DNA from: JBLFWJ01 sp047611425
Lineage (GTDB): Bacteria > Bacteroidota > Bacteroidia > UBA10329
NCBI GenBank assembly: GCA_047611425.1
Contig: JBLFWJ010000004.1
Location: forward strand, 1 to 43,111
DNA length: 43,111 bases
Direction: 5' to 3'
The notes under the pieces were generated by a model. The model did not search any database. It worked only from the letters and a program-made list of their open reading frames with translations, and had not been told where the DNA came from. Position 1 is the stretch's first letter. Every line of letters starts with the position of its first letter. Made by a program: the position numbers and the translations under genes. Positions 14,013-22,768 of the stretch are shown here, piece after piece.

Positions 14013-14480
14013 TCAATCCTTCTTGTGTTCACAACTACCTGTACTCCCAAGCGTGTTACAGCTTCCATGAAAATTCAAGGAATGTTGGGCGATTGTAAAA
14101 TTGAGCGATTTTTCTGTTGTATTCTGAATCTGCTGGATCCGTGGATCACAGAATTCAAACACCTTTCCGCAATCGCTACAGATCAAATGATCATGTTGCG
14201 AGAAGTTGTGTGATGGCTCGAAATGCGCAATGTTTTTCCCGAATTGATGCTTGGTAACAAGATTACAATCGAGTAAAAGATCCATCGTATTGTATAGCGT
14301 AGCTCTACTTACACGGTAGTTCTTATTTTTCATTTGAATGTAGAGGGACTCAATATCAAAATGATCTTGTTGATCATAGATTTCATTGAGTATGGCGAAC
14401 CGCTCGGGTGTTTTTCGGTGCCCGTGTTCCTCCAAATAATTGGCAAAAATCTCTTGAACCTTGTTTTCGGTTTCAATCAT
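14013..14480 (-). CDS. fur: Fur-family transcriptional regulator
   Basis: A 155-residue metalloregulator with the winged-helix part RKTPERFAILNEIY...YRVSRATLYNTMDLLLDCNLV and the metal-binding segment HDHLICSDCGKVFEF (His96, His98, Cys101, Cys104). Further cysteines lie near the C-terminus (HGSCNTLGSTGSCEH). It could be Fur, PerR or Zur; residues alone do not settle the metal. The start is set at ATG 14480, since the longer frame begins at a TTG inside a palindrome (14486-14497). First gene of fur-STAS-purA, an arrangement known in Bacteroidota at least for fur-purA. Confidence 0.88.
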   Translation of the reverse strand: MIETENKVQEIFANYLEEHGHRKTPERFAILNEIYDQQDHFDIESLYIQMKNKNYRVSRATLYNTMDLLLDCNLVTKHQFGKNIAHFEPSHNFSQHDHLICSDCGKVFEFCDPRIQQIQNTTEKSLNFTIAQHSLNFHGSCNTLGSTGSCEHKKD

Positions 14481-14485
14481 ATCGC

Positions 14486-14497
14486 GTTTGCGCAAAC
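14486..14497. promoter_or_regulatory. Perfect 12-bp palindrome between the fur promoter and start
   Basis: GTTTGCGCAAAC is a perfect 12-bp palindrome, ending 5 nt upstream of the fur ATG and lying downstream of a likely -7 box. Its position suggests an operator, perhaps for autoregulation. It does not resemble the E. coli Fur box. Confidence 0.5.
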
Positions 14498-14503
14498 AGC
14501 TAA

Positions 14504-14511
14504 CGAAGATA
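14504..14511 (-). promoter_or_regulatory. Possible -7 box of the fur-STAS-purA operon
   Basis: On the minus strand TATCTTCG, one mismatch from TAnnTTTG, lies 23 nt upstream of the fur start. No good -33 element is seen at the expected distance. Confidence 0.38.
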
Positions 14512-14562
14512 GCTTTTAGCTAAGATTTAGTTAATAGGATTTTAACGTTTTATCAACGTTTA

Positions 14563-15840
14563 TCAGACCAGTGCTGGCAAAATCTTTCCGCTCACTTCTC
14601 CAAAGCCGATTCTAACTCCATTTTTCTCACAATAGCCCTTCATAACGACAGTATCGCCATCCTGAATGAATTTGCGTTCAGAACCATCAGGCATCTGTAA
14701 AGGCTTCGTTCCTTTCCATGAAAGTTCCAGCATTGATCCGTATTCAGCTTCAGTTGGGCCAGAAATAGTTCCAGTTGCTAAAAGATCTCCTGTATTAAGA
14801 TTACATCCATTGACAGTGTGATGCGCAACCATTTGCGCCATATTCCAATACATGTATTTGTAGTTGGAATTACTTACGGTTTTTCCTTCTCCCTTTTCAG
14901 GAACGATAGCCACTTCAAGGTTTATATCGAAGTTTTTCTGTCCTTCAGTTTGTAAATAAGGAAGCAATTCCTTCTCTTTTTCATTGTCATCAACTCTGAA
15001 AGAATCCAACGCGTCAAGCGTTACTACCCAAGGGCTAACGTGAGACCCAAAACTTTTCCCAAGGAATGGCCCAAGCGGCACATACTCCCATTTCTGAATA
15101 TCACGTGCGCTCCAATCGTTGAAAAGCACCATCCCAAAAATGTGATTTTCAGCATCGTTTGCCTTGATTTGATGTCCAAGACCGTTTCCTTGGCCAATGA
15201 AGAAACCCATCTCCAACTCAAAATCCACCAATCTAGATGCACCATAACTCGGTGCCTCGGCATCATCCGCTTTAGTCTGACCCATTGGTCTCCTTAACGG
15301 TGTACCCGAAATAACGACCGATGAAGCTCTACCGTGATACCCAACTGGCAAATGAAGCCAATTAGGAAGCAGTGCATTATCAGGATCACGGAACATGCAG
15401 CCTACATTGGTGGCGTGCTCTTTACTTGCGTAGAAATCTGTGTAATCACCAATACTCACTGGCATCAACATCATTGCCTCCTTCATCGGAATCAATGCCT
15501 TTTTTACCAGTTTTTCATCATCTCTAAGATCCGCTGTAGCGCTTTTAAGCAACTGGCTAATACGATTTCGAGTATTAGTCCAAACCTCTTTGCCTAAAGC
15601 CATAAAAGCGTTTAAACTATCCGAATTGAATGTTTCTGCCGGCAGGTTCAATCCATTGAACAGCCCGTTATGGTGAATAACGGCAAGATCAAGAATTTGC
15701 TCACCAATTGCCACACCTACTCTTGGCTCCGTGTTGCCTGTACTAAAAATTCCAAATGGAAGATTTTGAATTGGGAAGTCAGATCCTTCGGGCACATTTA
15801 CCCAAGATTTCAATTTTGGGTCGTTTGCAGCAAGCATCAT
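14563..15840 (-). CDS. fahA: Fumarylacetoacetase
   Basis: This enzyme hydrolyses fumarylacetoacetate to fumarate and acetoacetate, the last step of tyrosine degradation. With the start at ATG 15840 it has 425 residues and opens MMLAANDPKLKSWVNVPEGSDFPIQNLPFGIF, the normal N-terminus. Other family motifs are YTDFYASKEHATNVGCMFR, PNWLHLPVGYHGRASSVV, LVDFELEMGFFIG, VLFNDWSARDIQKWEYVPLGPFLGKSFG and GDLLATGTISGP. The longer frame to 15891 runs into a perfect -7 box (15874-15881) and is not used. No other tyrosine catabolic gene is adjacent. Confidence 0.96.
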   Translation of the reverse strand: MMLAANDPKLKSWVNVPEGSDFPIQNLPFGIFSTGNTEPRVGVAIGEQILDLAVIHHNGLFNGLNLPAETFNSDSLNAFMALGKEVWTNTRNRISQLLKSATADLRDDEKLVKKALIPMKEAMMLMPVSIGDYTDFYASKEHATNVGCMFRDPDNALLPNWLHLPVGYHGRASSVVISGTPLRRPMGQTKADDAEAPSYGASRLVDFELEMGFFIGQGNGLGHQIKANDAENHIFGMVLFNDWSARDIQKWEYVPLGPFLGKSFGSHVSPWVVTLDALDSFRVDDNEKEKELLPYLQTEGQKNFDINLEVAIVPEKGEGKTVSNSNYKYMYWNMAQMVAHHTVNGCNLNTGDLLATGTISGPTEAEYGSMLELSWKGTKPLQMPDGSERKFIQDGDTVVMKGYCEKNGVRIGFGEVSGKILPALV

Positions 15841-15873
15841 AAATTCGGTTAAAGGGTTTGTTCGAACGGGCGG

Positions 15874-15905
15874 CAAATGTAATGTCTCCAATAATGGTTG
15901 CCAAC
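15874..15905 (-). promoter_or_regulatory. Promoter of fahA
   Basis: On the minus strand GTTG (15905-15902), 20 nt, then TACATTTG (15881-15874), an exact TAnnTTTG. It lies 33 nt before the ATG at 15840 and rules out the longer frame. Its -33 element abuts that of the divergent C45 gene. Confidence 0.6.
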
Positions 15906-15922
15906 ATATTTATACACCGCAT

Positions 15923-15930
15923 TATCTTCG
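15923..15930 (+). promoter_or_regulatory. -7 box of the C45 hydrolase operon
   Basis: TATCTTCG, one mismatch from TAnnTTTG, lies 6 nt before ATG 15937, with GTTG 22 nt upstream (15897-15900). Transcription would begin almost at the start codon. Confidence 0.42.
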
Positions 15931-15936
15931 GCCCCG

Positions 15937-17604
15937 ATGTCGAAATTTTTAAAAAGACTGTGGATAGTCATCCTACTCGTTACAGCGATACTTTTCGTGT
16001 CGTATAAAGCAATACAGCTCGAAACACCTGAATTAAGCCAAGCTGAATCCAACTTTCAACCGTCAATTTCCACAATCGAAAACGTGCGCTATTCCGGTGA
16101 TTCTTGGTATCGGAAAAACAAAGAAAATCTGTGGGAAGCTTATATCGAAGGTGATGACTACCAAAGAGGAAAGGTTTTCGGTGTTCTTGCAGAAGAACAA
16201 ATCGTGGAACAGGAGGACTATTTCATCGCTCAAATTCAGAAACTAATTCCCTCGGAGTGGTTTCTAAAGTCATTGAAATTTGGAATCTCATTCTTCAACC
16301 GAAACATGGATGACCATGTTATACCGGAATACCAGCGGGAACTGTTCGGGATCTCAAAGCATTTTGCTGATGAGTATGATTTCATCGGGCCGAAGTACGC
16401 TCGAATATTGAACTATCATGCAGCCCATGACATTGGCCACGCCTTGCAGGACCTCAGTATTGTTGGATGTTCCTCATTCGCTTTAAAGAATGATATGACC
16501 GCTGATGGTCAATTGCTGATTGCCCGAAACTTTGATTTTTACATGGGCGATGATTTCGCGAAGAATAAGCTGATACTATTCAACCGACCGACTGAAGGAA
16601 TTCCATACGTAAGTGTGACTTGGGCAGGGTTTATGGGTGTGGTATCTGGGATGAACTTGGAAGGTTTGACGGTCACACTTAATGCTTCGAAATCCAGCAT
16701 TCCAACCGGAGCAAAAACTCCTATTTCGCTGTTGGCTCGAGAAATTCTGCAATACGCATCCAATATCGATGAGGCAATCGTCATTGCTGAAAAGCGGGAA
16801 ACTTTCGTTTCAGAATCAATTCTAATCGGATCGGCTAAAGATGGTCGAGCGGTGATTATTGAGAAGTCTCCTGAGGCGATAGACGTGTTTGACCCAAATG
16901 AGAATTTGATGATTTGCACGAATCACAATCAGAGCGAAAACTTTGAAACCGAGCAGGTCAACTTGGACAATCTCCGTGATTCAGATTCTAAGTATCGGTT
17001 TGATAGATTGGCGGAATTACTTGATAGATCGGACTCTCTGAACGTGGATTCTGCCGTTAAAATTCTTCGTGAACGAAAAGGTGTATCTGAAGTTGAATTA
17101 GGAATAGGTAATCCTAAGGCTATCAATCAGTTATTAGCGCATCATGGAATCGTTTTTCAACCAAAAGAAAAACGTTTTTGGATCTCTACCCAACCGTTTC
17201 AAATGGGTAAATTCATTTGCTATGATCTCGATGAAATCTTCGCCATGGATTCAATTCCAACAGGAAATATCACCATCGATTCATTGACGATTTCGGAAGA
17301 CCCTTTTCTCGATACTAAAGGTATCTGGGACTTTATGGAATTCAAAAAATTGAAGAACGAATTGTTCGATTCCTATGCGCTCGGAAAGTCAATTCAATGG
17401 ACTGACGAAAAAGAAAAACGACTTATCGAAGTGAATTCTGAAAGCTATGTAACCTACATGGCATTGGGTGACTATTACGCAACGTTGGGTGATTGCTCGA
17501 AGGCCGTCACCTTTTACCAAACGTCTTTGACCAAAGAGGTAGCATCTTTATCTGAAAGAAATAAACTTGAATCGTCAATAGAAGAATGTGATGACAGCAA
17601 TTGA
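15937..17604 (+). CDS. C45-family Ntn-hydrolase/acyltransferase-like protein, membrane anchored
   Basis: With the start at ATG 15937 the protein has 555 residues. Residues 8-24 form a hydrophobic N-terminal helix (LWIVILLVTAILFVSYK), so the rest is probably periplasmic. The core resembles peptidase family C45 (acyl-CoA:6-aminopenicillanate acyltransferase type): the autocatalytic nucleophile is Cys178 in SIVGCSSFAL, followed by LLIARNFDFYMGDD, VTWAGFMGVVSGMNLEGLTVTLNAS and ICTNHNQS. The last about 60 residues (YVTYMALGDYYATLGDCSKAVTFYQ) look like a TPR pair. The next gene, a PaaK-like ligase, overlaps by 14 nt. The substrate is unknown; C45 members cleave or form amide bonds to acyl groups. 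Confidence 0.82.
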   Translation: MSKFLKRLWIVILLVTAILFVSYKAIQLETPELSQAESNFQPSISTIENVRYSGDSWYRKNKENLWEAYIEGDDYQRGKVFGVLAEEQIVEQEDYFIAQIQKLIPSEWFLKSLKFGISFFNRNMDDHVIPEYQRELFGISKHFADEYDFIGPKYARILNYHAAHDIGHALQDLSIVGCSSFALKNDMTADGQLLIARNFDFYMGDDFAKNKLILFNRPTEGIPYVSVTWAGFMGVVSGMNLEGLTVTLNASKSSIPTGAKTPISLLAREILQYASNIDEAIVIAEKRETFVSESILIGSAKDGRAVIIEKSPEAIDVFDPNENLMICTNHNQSENFETEQVNLDNLRDSDSKYRFDRLAELLDRSDSLNVDSAVKILRERKGVSEVELGIGNPKAINQLLAHHGIVFQPKEKRFWISTQPFQMGKFICYDLDEIFAMDSIPTGNITIDSLTISEDPFLDTKGIWDFMEFKKLKNELFDSYALGKSIQWTDEKEKRLIEVNSESYVTYMALGDYYATLGDCSKAVTFYQTSLTKEVASLSERNKLESSIEECDDSN

Positions 17605-18835
17605 TCGATTTAATCAGCACCTGAGTTACGTACAATTAAACTCACCTTATTACAGAAGAGTATTGCTGGAATTGGGGCTTGCTGAGTTTCAGCTTTCTAA
17701 CATCTCTGACATTAAAAAGCTGCCACTTACCTCCAAAGATGACCTCGCCGCAGAGCCAGATTCCTTCCTCTCTGCTCCCATGTCTGCTGTACGAGACATT
17801 GCCACAACAAGCGGAACGCTTGGTGACCCAGTAACCGTAAACGTTACTGAATCGGACCTAGATCGTCTTGCCATAAATGAGGCAGGATCTTTTATGATTG
17901 CTGGATGCGATGCTTCGGATACGTTTCAATTGTTGACCACGATAGATAAGCGCTTCATGGCAGGGTTGGCCTACTTTCTTGGCGCACGAGAATTGGGAGC
18001 AAGAATGATTAGGTCTGGCCCAGGAGCTTTGGAATTACAATGGGACAGCATTCTACGGTATAAGCCAACCGTATTGATAGCCGTGCCGTCCTTTGTGCCC
18101 AGATTGATAGCTCACGCTAAGACAAATGGGATTGACGTCAATCAAACTTCTGTAAAGAAGATTATTGGCATCGGAGAACCTCTTCGGAATGATGATTTGA
18201 CACCTAATTATTTGGCTAAAGCCATCACGGCTAAATGGAGCGTTCAATTGTTCTCCACCTATGCATCTACGGAAATGGCTACTGCATTCACCGAATGCGA
18301 ACATGGCAGTGGGTCCCATATTCAATCAGACCTCGTTCATTTAGAAGTGCTAAACGATAATGATGAACACGTTGAAAATGGAGAATTGGGTGAGGTTGTT
18401 GTTACCCCGTTAGGCGTTGAAGGTTTGGCGTTACTGAGGTATAGAACCGGTGACATATGTCGGGTTTATAACTACCCTTGTAAATGCGGGCGTTCGGGCC
18501 CGAGGCTTGGGCCCATAATCGGCCGAAAGCAACAAATGCTTAAGCTGAAGGGCACAACACTTTATCCAAATGCGGTAATTGACTTTCTGACAAAAAGCAT
18601 GAAAGTCGGACCTTTTATTCTTGAAGCTTCAAGCAATGAACTTGGGCTGGACGAGTTAACTGTAATTGCTGATTTACGAGAAGGTCTAGATATGGAGCAA
18701 CTTTCCAATGAATTGGCAGAAAAATTGCGTGTTCGTCCTCGTATTAAAATCGAGACGGCTAATGAAATCAACAAGAAAAAGTTTAACGAGAATTCACGAA
18801 AACCAAAGATCTTTTTTGATCTTAGGCACAATTGA
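17591..18835 (+). CDS. PaaK-like AMP-forming ligase
   Basis: A 414-residue adenylate-forming enzyme of the phenylacetate-CoA ligase branch. Motifs are the P-loop TTSGTLGDPVTV (about 74-85), the mid-motif YASTEMATAF, YRTGDICRV and the hinge IGRKQQMLKLKG, followed by the small C-terminal domain. A CKCGRSGPR cysteine pair lies before the hinge, as in many PaaK relatives. No signal peptide, so cytoplasmic. The start is ATG 17591, inside the 3' end of the C45 gene (14-nt overlap), so translation is probably coupled. The acid activated is unknown; an aryl or short acyl substrate is typical. Confidence 0.85.
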   Translation: MTAIDRFNQHLSYVQLNSPYYRRVLLELGLAEFQLSNISDIKKLPLTSKDDLAAEPDSFLSAPMSAVRDIATTSGTLGDPVTVNVTESDLDRLAINEAGSFMIAGCDASDTFQLLTTIDKRFMAGLAYFLGARELGARMIRSGPGALELQWDSILRYKPTVLIAVPSFVPRLIAHAKTNGIDVNQTSVKKIIGIGEPLRNDDLTPNYLAKAITAKWSVQLFSTYASTEMATAFTECEHGSGSHIQSDLVHLEVLNDNDEHVENGELGEVVVTPLGVEGLALLRYRTGDICRVYNYPCKCGRSGPRLGPIIGRKQQMLKLKGTTLYPNAVIDFLTKSMKVGPFILEASSNELGLDELTVIADLREGLDMEQLSNELAEKLRVRPRIKIETANEINKKKFNENSRKPKIFFDLRHN

Positions 18836-18848
18836 AAAATCACTGAGC

Positions 18849-19478
18849 ATGAAGTTTCTGTCTTCTCTTTTTGTAGCTACCCTATTTACTCTAGGTAGTC
18901 TGAGCGCACAAAGCCTTTCTGACGTTTTCGACAACAACAAACGCTTAGTTTGGTACGGTTTGGATTTTAGCCAAGCAAAAATGATTGGTAGCGAAGGGTT
19001 TTCAGATCCATATAAAATCGTGAATTATTATTTCACAAACTGGAACGAATTAGTAAACACGGAAAGTGAGAAGTACGATTTACGTGCCGTTATGCACCGA
19101 AGAGATATGGAGTATGTTCTCAATCCAGTTAGAGAACAAAATGATAAGGTTGACTCAGGCGTTTTGGTTCAAGGGCACCTAAACAAGGTTACTGAAGACG
19201 ATGTCAAAAAGGCCGTAAACTCTCTAAACCTAAAAGATGAGGCTGACGGAATTGGGATGTATATGGTAGTTGAAAATTTTGACAAACCTGCTGAAAAAGG
19301 AAATTACTGGATCGTGTTTTTCTCAATCTCAAGTAAAGACATTATCCATATGCAAAGGATTGATGGTCCTGCCAGTGGGTTCGGATTTAGAAACTATTGG
19401 GCTAGATCATTCAAAGGTGTTCTCGAAAAAATTGAGAAGCGTTGTTACCGTAAATGGAGAAAGGACTCCCAGAATTAA
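18849..19478 (+). CDS. Secreted protein of unknown function
   Basis: A 209-residue protein with a clear signal peptide (MKFLSSLFVATLFTLGSLSAQ, cleavage after residue 20 or so). The start at ATG 18849 is chosen because the longer frame from 18708 lies inside the ligase gene. The mature part begins SLSDVFDNNKRLVWYGLDFSQAKMIGSEGF and is rich in charged residues, without cysteine motifs except one near the end (KRCYRKW). I recognise it as a recurrent Bacteroidota protein but cannot name a function. It starts 13 nt after the ligase stop, as third gene of that operon, and converges with the YdcF-like gene 3 nt away. Confidence 0.75.
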   Translation: MKFLSSLFVATLFTLGSLSAQSLSDVFDNNKRLVWYGLDFSQAKMIGSEGFSDPYKIVNYYFTNWNELVNTESEKYDLRAVMHRRDMEYVLNPVREQNDKVDSGVLVQGHLNKVTEDDVKKAVNSLNLKDEADGIGMYMVVENFDKPAEKGNYWIVFFSISSKDIIHMQRIDGPASGFGFRNYWARSFKGVLEKIEKRCYRKWRKDSQN

Positions 19479-19481
19479 GTT

Positions 19482-20129
19482 CTACTCTTCGCCCTTCTTA
19501 ATATTCAATCCCATCGTGCCCATCCAACGCTTGCGGCTGCTTTCGCGATCTGGAAGCGACACAAAATCATCTACATATGCGGATGTTGGATCAATAAAAA
19601 CGGTAGTCTTTTCAAATATTGGCTTCAATTGATCAATAATCACCGGGACAAAATCCATCGGAATGTCCTTCCTATTTGCGAATGATTTTAGCATCGCATT
19701 CTGAAACGGATCTGTGGCCAAGGCGATATTCTCCAATCCATGTTCTTTAGCCAAATGGTAACCGTACCATAGGTTTTCTGTGCTGTGTTCTGCGCGCCCC
19801 TCAATTATAATATCATCGGGATCAACACCAAGTTTCTGGGCATACAAAGCCATAATTTTTGCTTCAACGTAAGGCGTGTAAACAGAACTTCCAGAGTAAA
19901 TAACCTTTTCGGCTATACCCTTTTTATATAAATCCACAGACCAGAGAACTCGCATTTTCATCACCTGACTCCAGCCTGTATCGTACGGTACGCCAGGAAC
20001 AATGATTGCATCGAACGGCATGTTGGGTTCAGCAATTTCATAAGCGCGATACGCACTTTGACATGCAACTTGAAACATCAGGAGTGGTCCAACCAGAAGT
20101 AGAAAGAGCGGAAATAGTAGACGTTTCAT
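19482..20129 (-). CDS. YdcF/DUF218-family protein
   Basis: A 215-residue protein. The N-terminus (MKRLLFPLFLLLVGPLLMFQVACQS) is a signal with a possible lipobox (QVAC), so it may be a lipoprotein. The DUF218 core is visible: FDAIIVPGVPYD, RVLWSVDLYKKGIAEKVIYSGSSVYTPYVEAKIMALYAQKLGV, IIIEGRAEHSTENLWYG and IALATDPFQNAML. The family is linked to envelope or S-adenosylmethionine binding in a few studied cases, but the role is unsettled. It seems to be transcribed alone, with 98 nt before the ElaA gene's end. Confidence 0.84.
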   Translation of the reverse strand: MKRLLFPLFLLLVGPLLMFQVACQSAYRAYEIAEPNMPFDAIIVPGVPYDTGWSQVMKMRVLWSVDLYKKGIAEKVIYSGSSVYTPYVEAKIMALYAQKLGVDPDDIIIEGRAEHSTENLWYGYHLAKEHGLENIALATDPFQNAMLKSFANRKDIPMDFVPVIIDQLKPIFEKTTVFIDPTSAYVDDFVSLPDRESSRKRWMGTMGLNIKKGEE

Positions 20130-20227
20130 TACTGATTTAACCTGATTACCAGGCTTTTGTTGTGAGTATACTTTTGAACGTGCCCAACCAAAATTGGCTT
20201 AATCAAGTGTATTCAACCTTTCACAGA

Positions 20228-20677
20228 TTACGGCCTTAGCATTTCAGTATGAGGAATCTCGTCTTCGAAGTATTCTTTACCTGTTGAGGCAAAACCATAT
20301 TTCTCGTAGTACTTGAGTAAATAAGTTTGGGCTGACAATCGTACTGGAACTTTTCCAAATTCTTCTTCGATGTGGCCTAAGGCTTTGTTCATCAGCGTGA
20401 TTCCAATGCCTTGTCCGCGCACCGATTGAGCTGTAACAACTCTTCCAACGGCCACTTCCGCATAACTAAATCCCGGCTTCACTATCCGAGCGTAAGCCAC
20501 CATTTTTCCGTCTTGGTAACCCATAAGATGGAAAGAGTTAACATCCCTTCCATCTGCATCGAGGTAATGACAACTCTGTTCCACAACAAATACCTCCTGA
20601 CGTAAAACCATAAACTCGTACAACTCTGAAGTTGTGAGTTCTTCAAATCGCTTCCAATTCCAAATTACTTCTCCCAT
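20228..20677 (-). CDS. elaA: ElaA-like GNAT N-acetyltransferase
   Basis: A 149-residue acetyltransferase. The ElaA-type start WKRFEELTTSELYEFMVLRQEVFVVEQSCHYLDADGRD is followed by the GNAT acetyl-CoA loop VGRVVTAQSVRGQGIGITLM and the closing YLLKYYEKYGFASTGKEYFEDEIPHTEM. Length matches the family. Its start overlaps the 3' end of the CoA transferase gene by 13 nt, so it belongs to the operon nuclease/phospholipase-CoA transferase-elaA. The acceptor substrate is unknown. Confidence 0.88.
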   Translation of the reverse strand: MGEVIWNWKRFEELTTSELYEFMVLRQEVFVVEQSCHYLDADGRDVNSFHLMGYQDGKMVAYARIVKPGFSYAEVAVGRVVTAQSVRGQGIGITLMNKALGHIEEEFGKVPVRLSAQTYLLKYYEKYGFASTGKEYFEDEIPHTEMLRP

Positions 20678-21744
20678 ATTTTGAATGCTATATCTGATAC
20701 TCTATTGCTGATTGTTCCGTCACTCATTATTTCCTCCTTTACCAATTTTTGTGCGGCTTCTTGCTCAAACACCTGTTCCATGTTTCTGATTTCTCCGGCA
20801 GGTACGCCTTCTTTTAGGAATTGATCAAGTAGATCTTTGCCATTTATTTTAGAAGCCTTTGCCGACAAAAGTTTAAACAATTCTTCTCTGTTTTCCACCC
20901 GTGATTGCTCGGTGGCAAACCTCTGATCTGAAATTAATTCTAATAAATTCAATACCGAACATAAGCCTAAGAGCTGCCCTGCACTGCCTATTGCAAGTAC
21001 AATCCTTGTACCATCTGCACAGGTCAGAATCTCTCCGTAAGGTGCAATATTGGGATGTAAGGATCCCATTTGTTTCGGGATATGCCCAGCCATCAACCAA
21101 TTAGACGCCTGATTAGTCAATGCAGAAACGGCCGCATCAAATAATGAAACCGAAACAACACTTCCATTGCCTGTTTTTTCCTTGTGAAGCAACGCAATAA
21201 GTAAAGCCTCCTTAAGCTGATGAGCGGCCAAGACATCGATCAAAGCCACTGGCATTTTTGAAGGATCCGACCCAGGCTGACCATTCATAAACATGTAGCC
21301 AGCTTCTGCTTGCAAGACCACATCAAAGGCAGGTCTTGAACTTTCGTTACCATAACCTGAAATCTTCCCAATGATTAAATCCGGCTTTATAGCAAGAAGC
21401 ATTTCTGGATCCATTTGCAATTTCACATCATCGCCAGCACGGAAGTTGCTCAAAACAATATCAGCGTCTTTCACCAGATTATGAACCTGTTGTTTTCCCT
21501 CTTCGGTTTTTAGATCAGCAAAAACGTGCTGCTTACCCCAATTTACAGAGCAGAAATAGGCGCTGTAATCCTTCTCAGAATCCTCTGAACCCAATTTCCA
21601 TTTTCGCGTGATGTCCCCTCCTAATCTAGGATTCTCGATTTTAATAACCTCGGCACCCAACTCAGCGAAAAACATTCCAACGGTTGGTCCGGCCAAGACT
21701 GTGGCCAGCTCAATTACTCTTAATCCTTTGAAGGTCTCATTCAT
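20665..21744 (-). CDS. Class III (CaiB/BaiF) CoA transferase
   Basis: A 359-residue enzyme that swaps CoA between carboxylic acids. The start is set at ATG 21744 because GGGAGG lies just upstream and the sequence opens MNETFKGLRVIELATVLAGPTVGMFFAELGAEVIKIE, the family N-terminus. The catalytic aspartate is Asp141 in RPAFDVVLQAEAGYM. Family segments LSNFRAGD and SLFDAAVSALTNQASNWL are present. It is somewhat shorter than the about 400 residues of formyl-CoA transferases. It overlaps the upstream S1/P1-type gene by 8 nt and elaA by 13 nt. The acid handled is unknown. Confidence 0.92.
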   Translation of the reverse strand: MNETFKGLRVIELATVLAGPTVGMFFAELGAEVIKIENPRLGGDITRKWKLGSEDSEKDYSAYFCSVNWGKQHVFADLKTEEGKQQVHNLVKDADIVLSNFRAGDDVKLQMDPEMLLAIKPDLIIGKISGYGNESSRPAFDVVLQAEAGYMFMNGQPGSDPSKMPVALIDVLAAHQLKEALLIALLHKEKTGNGSVVSVSLFDAAVSALTNQASNWLMAGHIPKQMGSLHPNIAPYGEILTCADGTRIVLAIGSAGQLLGLCSVLNLLELISDQRFATEQSRVENREELFKLLSAKASKINGKDLLDQFLKEGVPAGEIRNMEQVFEQEAAQKLVKEEIMSDGTISNRVSDIAFKIWEK

Positions 21745-22729
21745 GTGGCCTCCCTTTTGGGCCTTCAGAACTTTTAATCTCAAATTCTGCCTCAATCATT
21801 TCCTCCATGAATTCAGGAGAAATTTCAGATTCAAACTGGGGCTCCAAATCGGGCTGACCGGCATTTACCCATGCAGTGTACCACATGGAACCAACCGTAT
21901 AAATGGCCGCGCGCATCCTTCTCTCTACCTGCCCTCCTAGGCGCATGTGATATTCCTTCGAATATTCTTGAGAGTAAACTTTCATTAGCGTTTGACCGCG
22001 ATGCTCCATGGCATACTTGCGGTCAGGTGCCCACTCCGCATTCATATCTGCTTCAAAGGTTAATACTGAATCTAATCCGGCATGACTTGCCTCAACCACT
22101 TCCCAAGCCTTATCCAACGGGTTCTCAATGTATTCGGCTCGTCCTACTAGAAAGTCGTAATTCTCGGAATAAAGCTCAGGCAATCTACTCTCCCAAAAAC
22201 CATGAATACCCCTCTGGTTGGTCATGTGCCCGTTGTAATTCTCCGTGGTGTGTAATGGAACATGTGCATCGCCAATGTAATGGCCTAAATCTGCAGAGTA
22301 TCTGAGGATTCGGTCAACATCTCCTTCTTGAAACGCTCGAGTTAATCGGTACATTACCTTATCAATCCACCAAGGAACAACACCATATTCTAGGAGTGAA
22401 TCCTCGGTGAATTTTGCCACAGCGTCCTTCCATTTCCTTGGCATAACCTTAAATGGTTCATCCTTTGAGAAATGATCGATGTCGATGAAATGATGAGGTG
22501 CTTCACCCTTCACAGCGTATCGCCTCTTATCAGGATCGACAGCATGTTCCGTTACGAATTCTATATGACGTTTGTAAAACCCAATCATCTCCGGAGGAAG
22601 TGTAAACACTGCCATCCGGTTGATTTTCTGATGTGCGTAAAAGCCCCAAGAGTGTAGGATTCCGTCATTAACGGTCAGCACAAGAATGGCAACCAACAGC
22701 ACACGAAGTATAACGAATCTACGTTTCAT
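21737..22729 (-). CDS. Zinc-dependent phospholipase C/S1-P1 nuclease-like exported protein
   Basis: A 330-residue exported protein. The signal peptide covers about residues 1-26 and is followed by SWGFYAHQKINRMAVF, where a Trp at the mature N-terminus is the first zinc ligand in this superfamily. Further ligand motifs are HHFIDIDHF and LGHYIGDAHVPLHTTENYNGHMTNQRGIHGFWE (His, Asp, His and Glu ligands). The last about 60 residues are a family-specific extension. It belongs to the zinc-dependent phospholipase C branch common in Bacteroidota. Whether it cleaves lipids or nucleic acids cannot be told. It heads the operon with the CoA transferase and elaA. Confidence 0.84.
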   Translation of the reverse strand: MKRRFVILRVLLVAILVLTVNDGILHSWGFYAHQKINRMAVFTLPPEMIGFYKRHIEFVTEHAVDPDKRRYAVKGEAPHHFIDIDHFSKDEPFKVMPRKWKDAVAKFTEDSLLEYGVVPWWIDKVMYRLTRAFQEGDVDRILRYSADLGHYIGDAHVPLHTTENYNGHMTNQRGIHGFWESRLPELYSENYDFLVGRAEYIENPLDKAWEVVEASHAGLDSVLTFEADMNAEWAPDRKYAMEHRGQTLMKVYSQEYSKEYHMRLGGQVERRMRAAIYTVGSMWYTAWVNAGQPDLEPQFESEISPEFMEEMIEAEFEIKSSEGPKGRPHE

Positions 22730-22768
22730 GCCGTGAAGATATTCAGATCAACGGGAGAATTGGCAATA

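Noticed and set aside
14045..14062. Third ECF-type promoter from a GTAACAC match on the minus strand
   Set aside because: It lies inside the fur coding region and lacks the TGCATCC block at the required distance.
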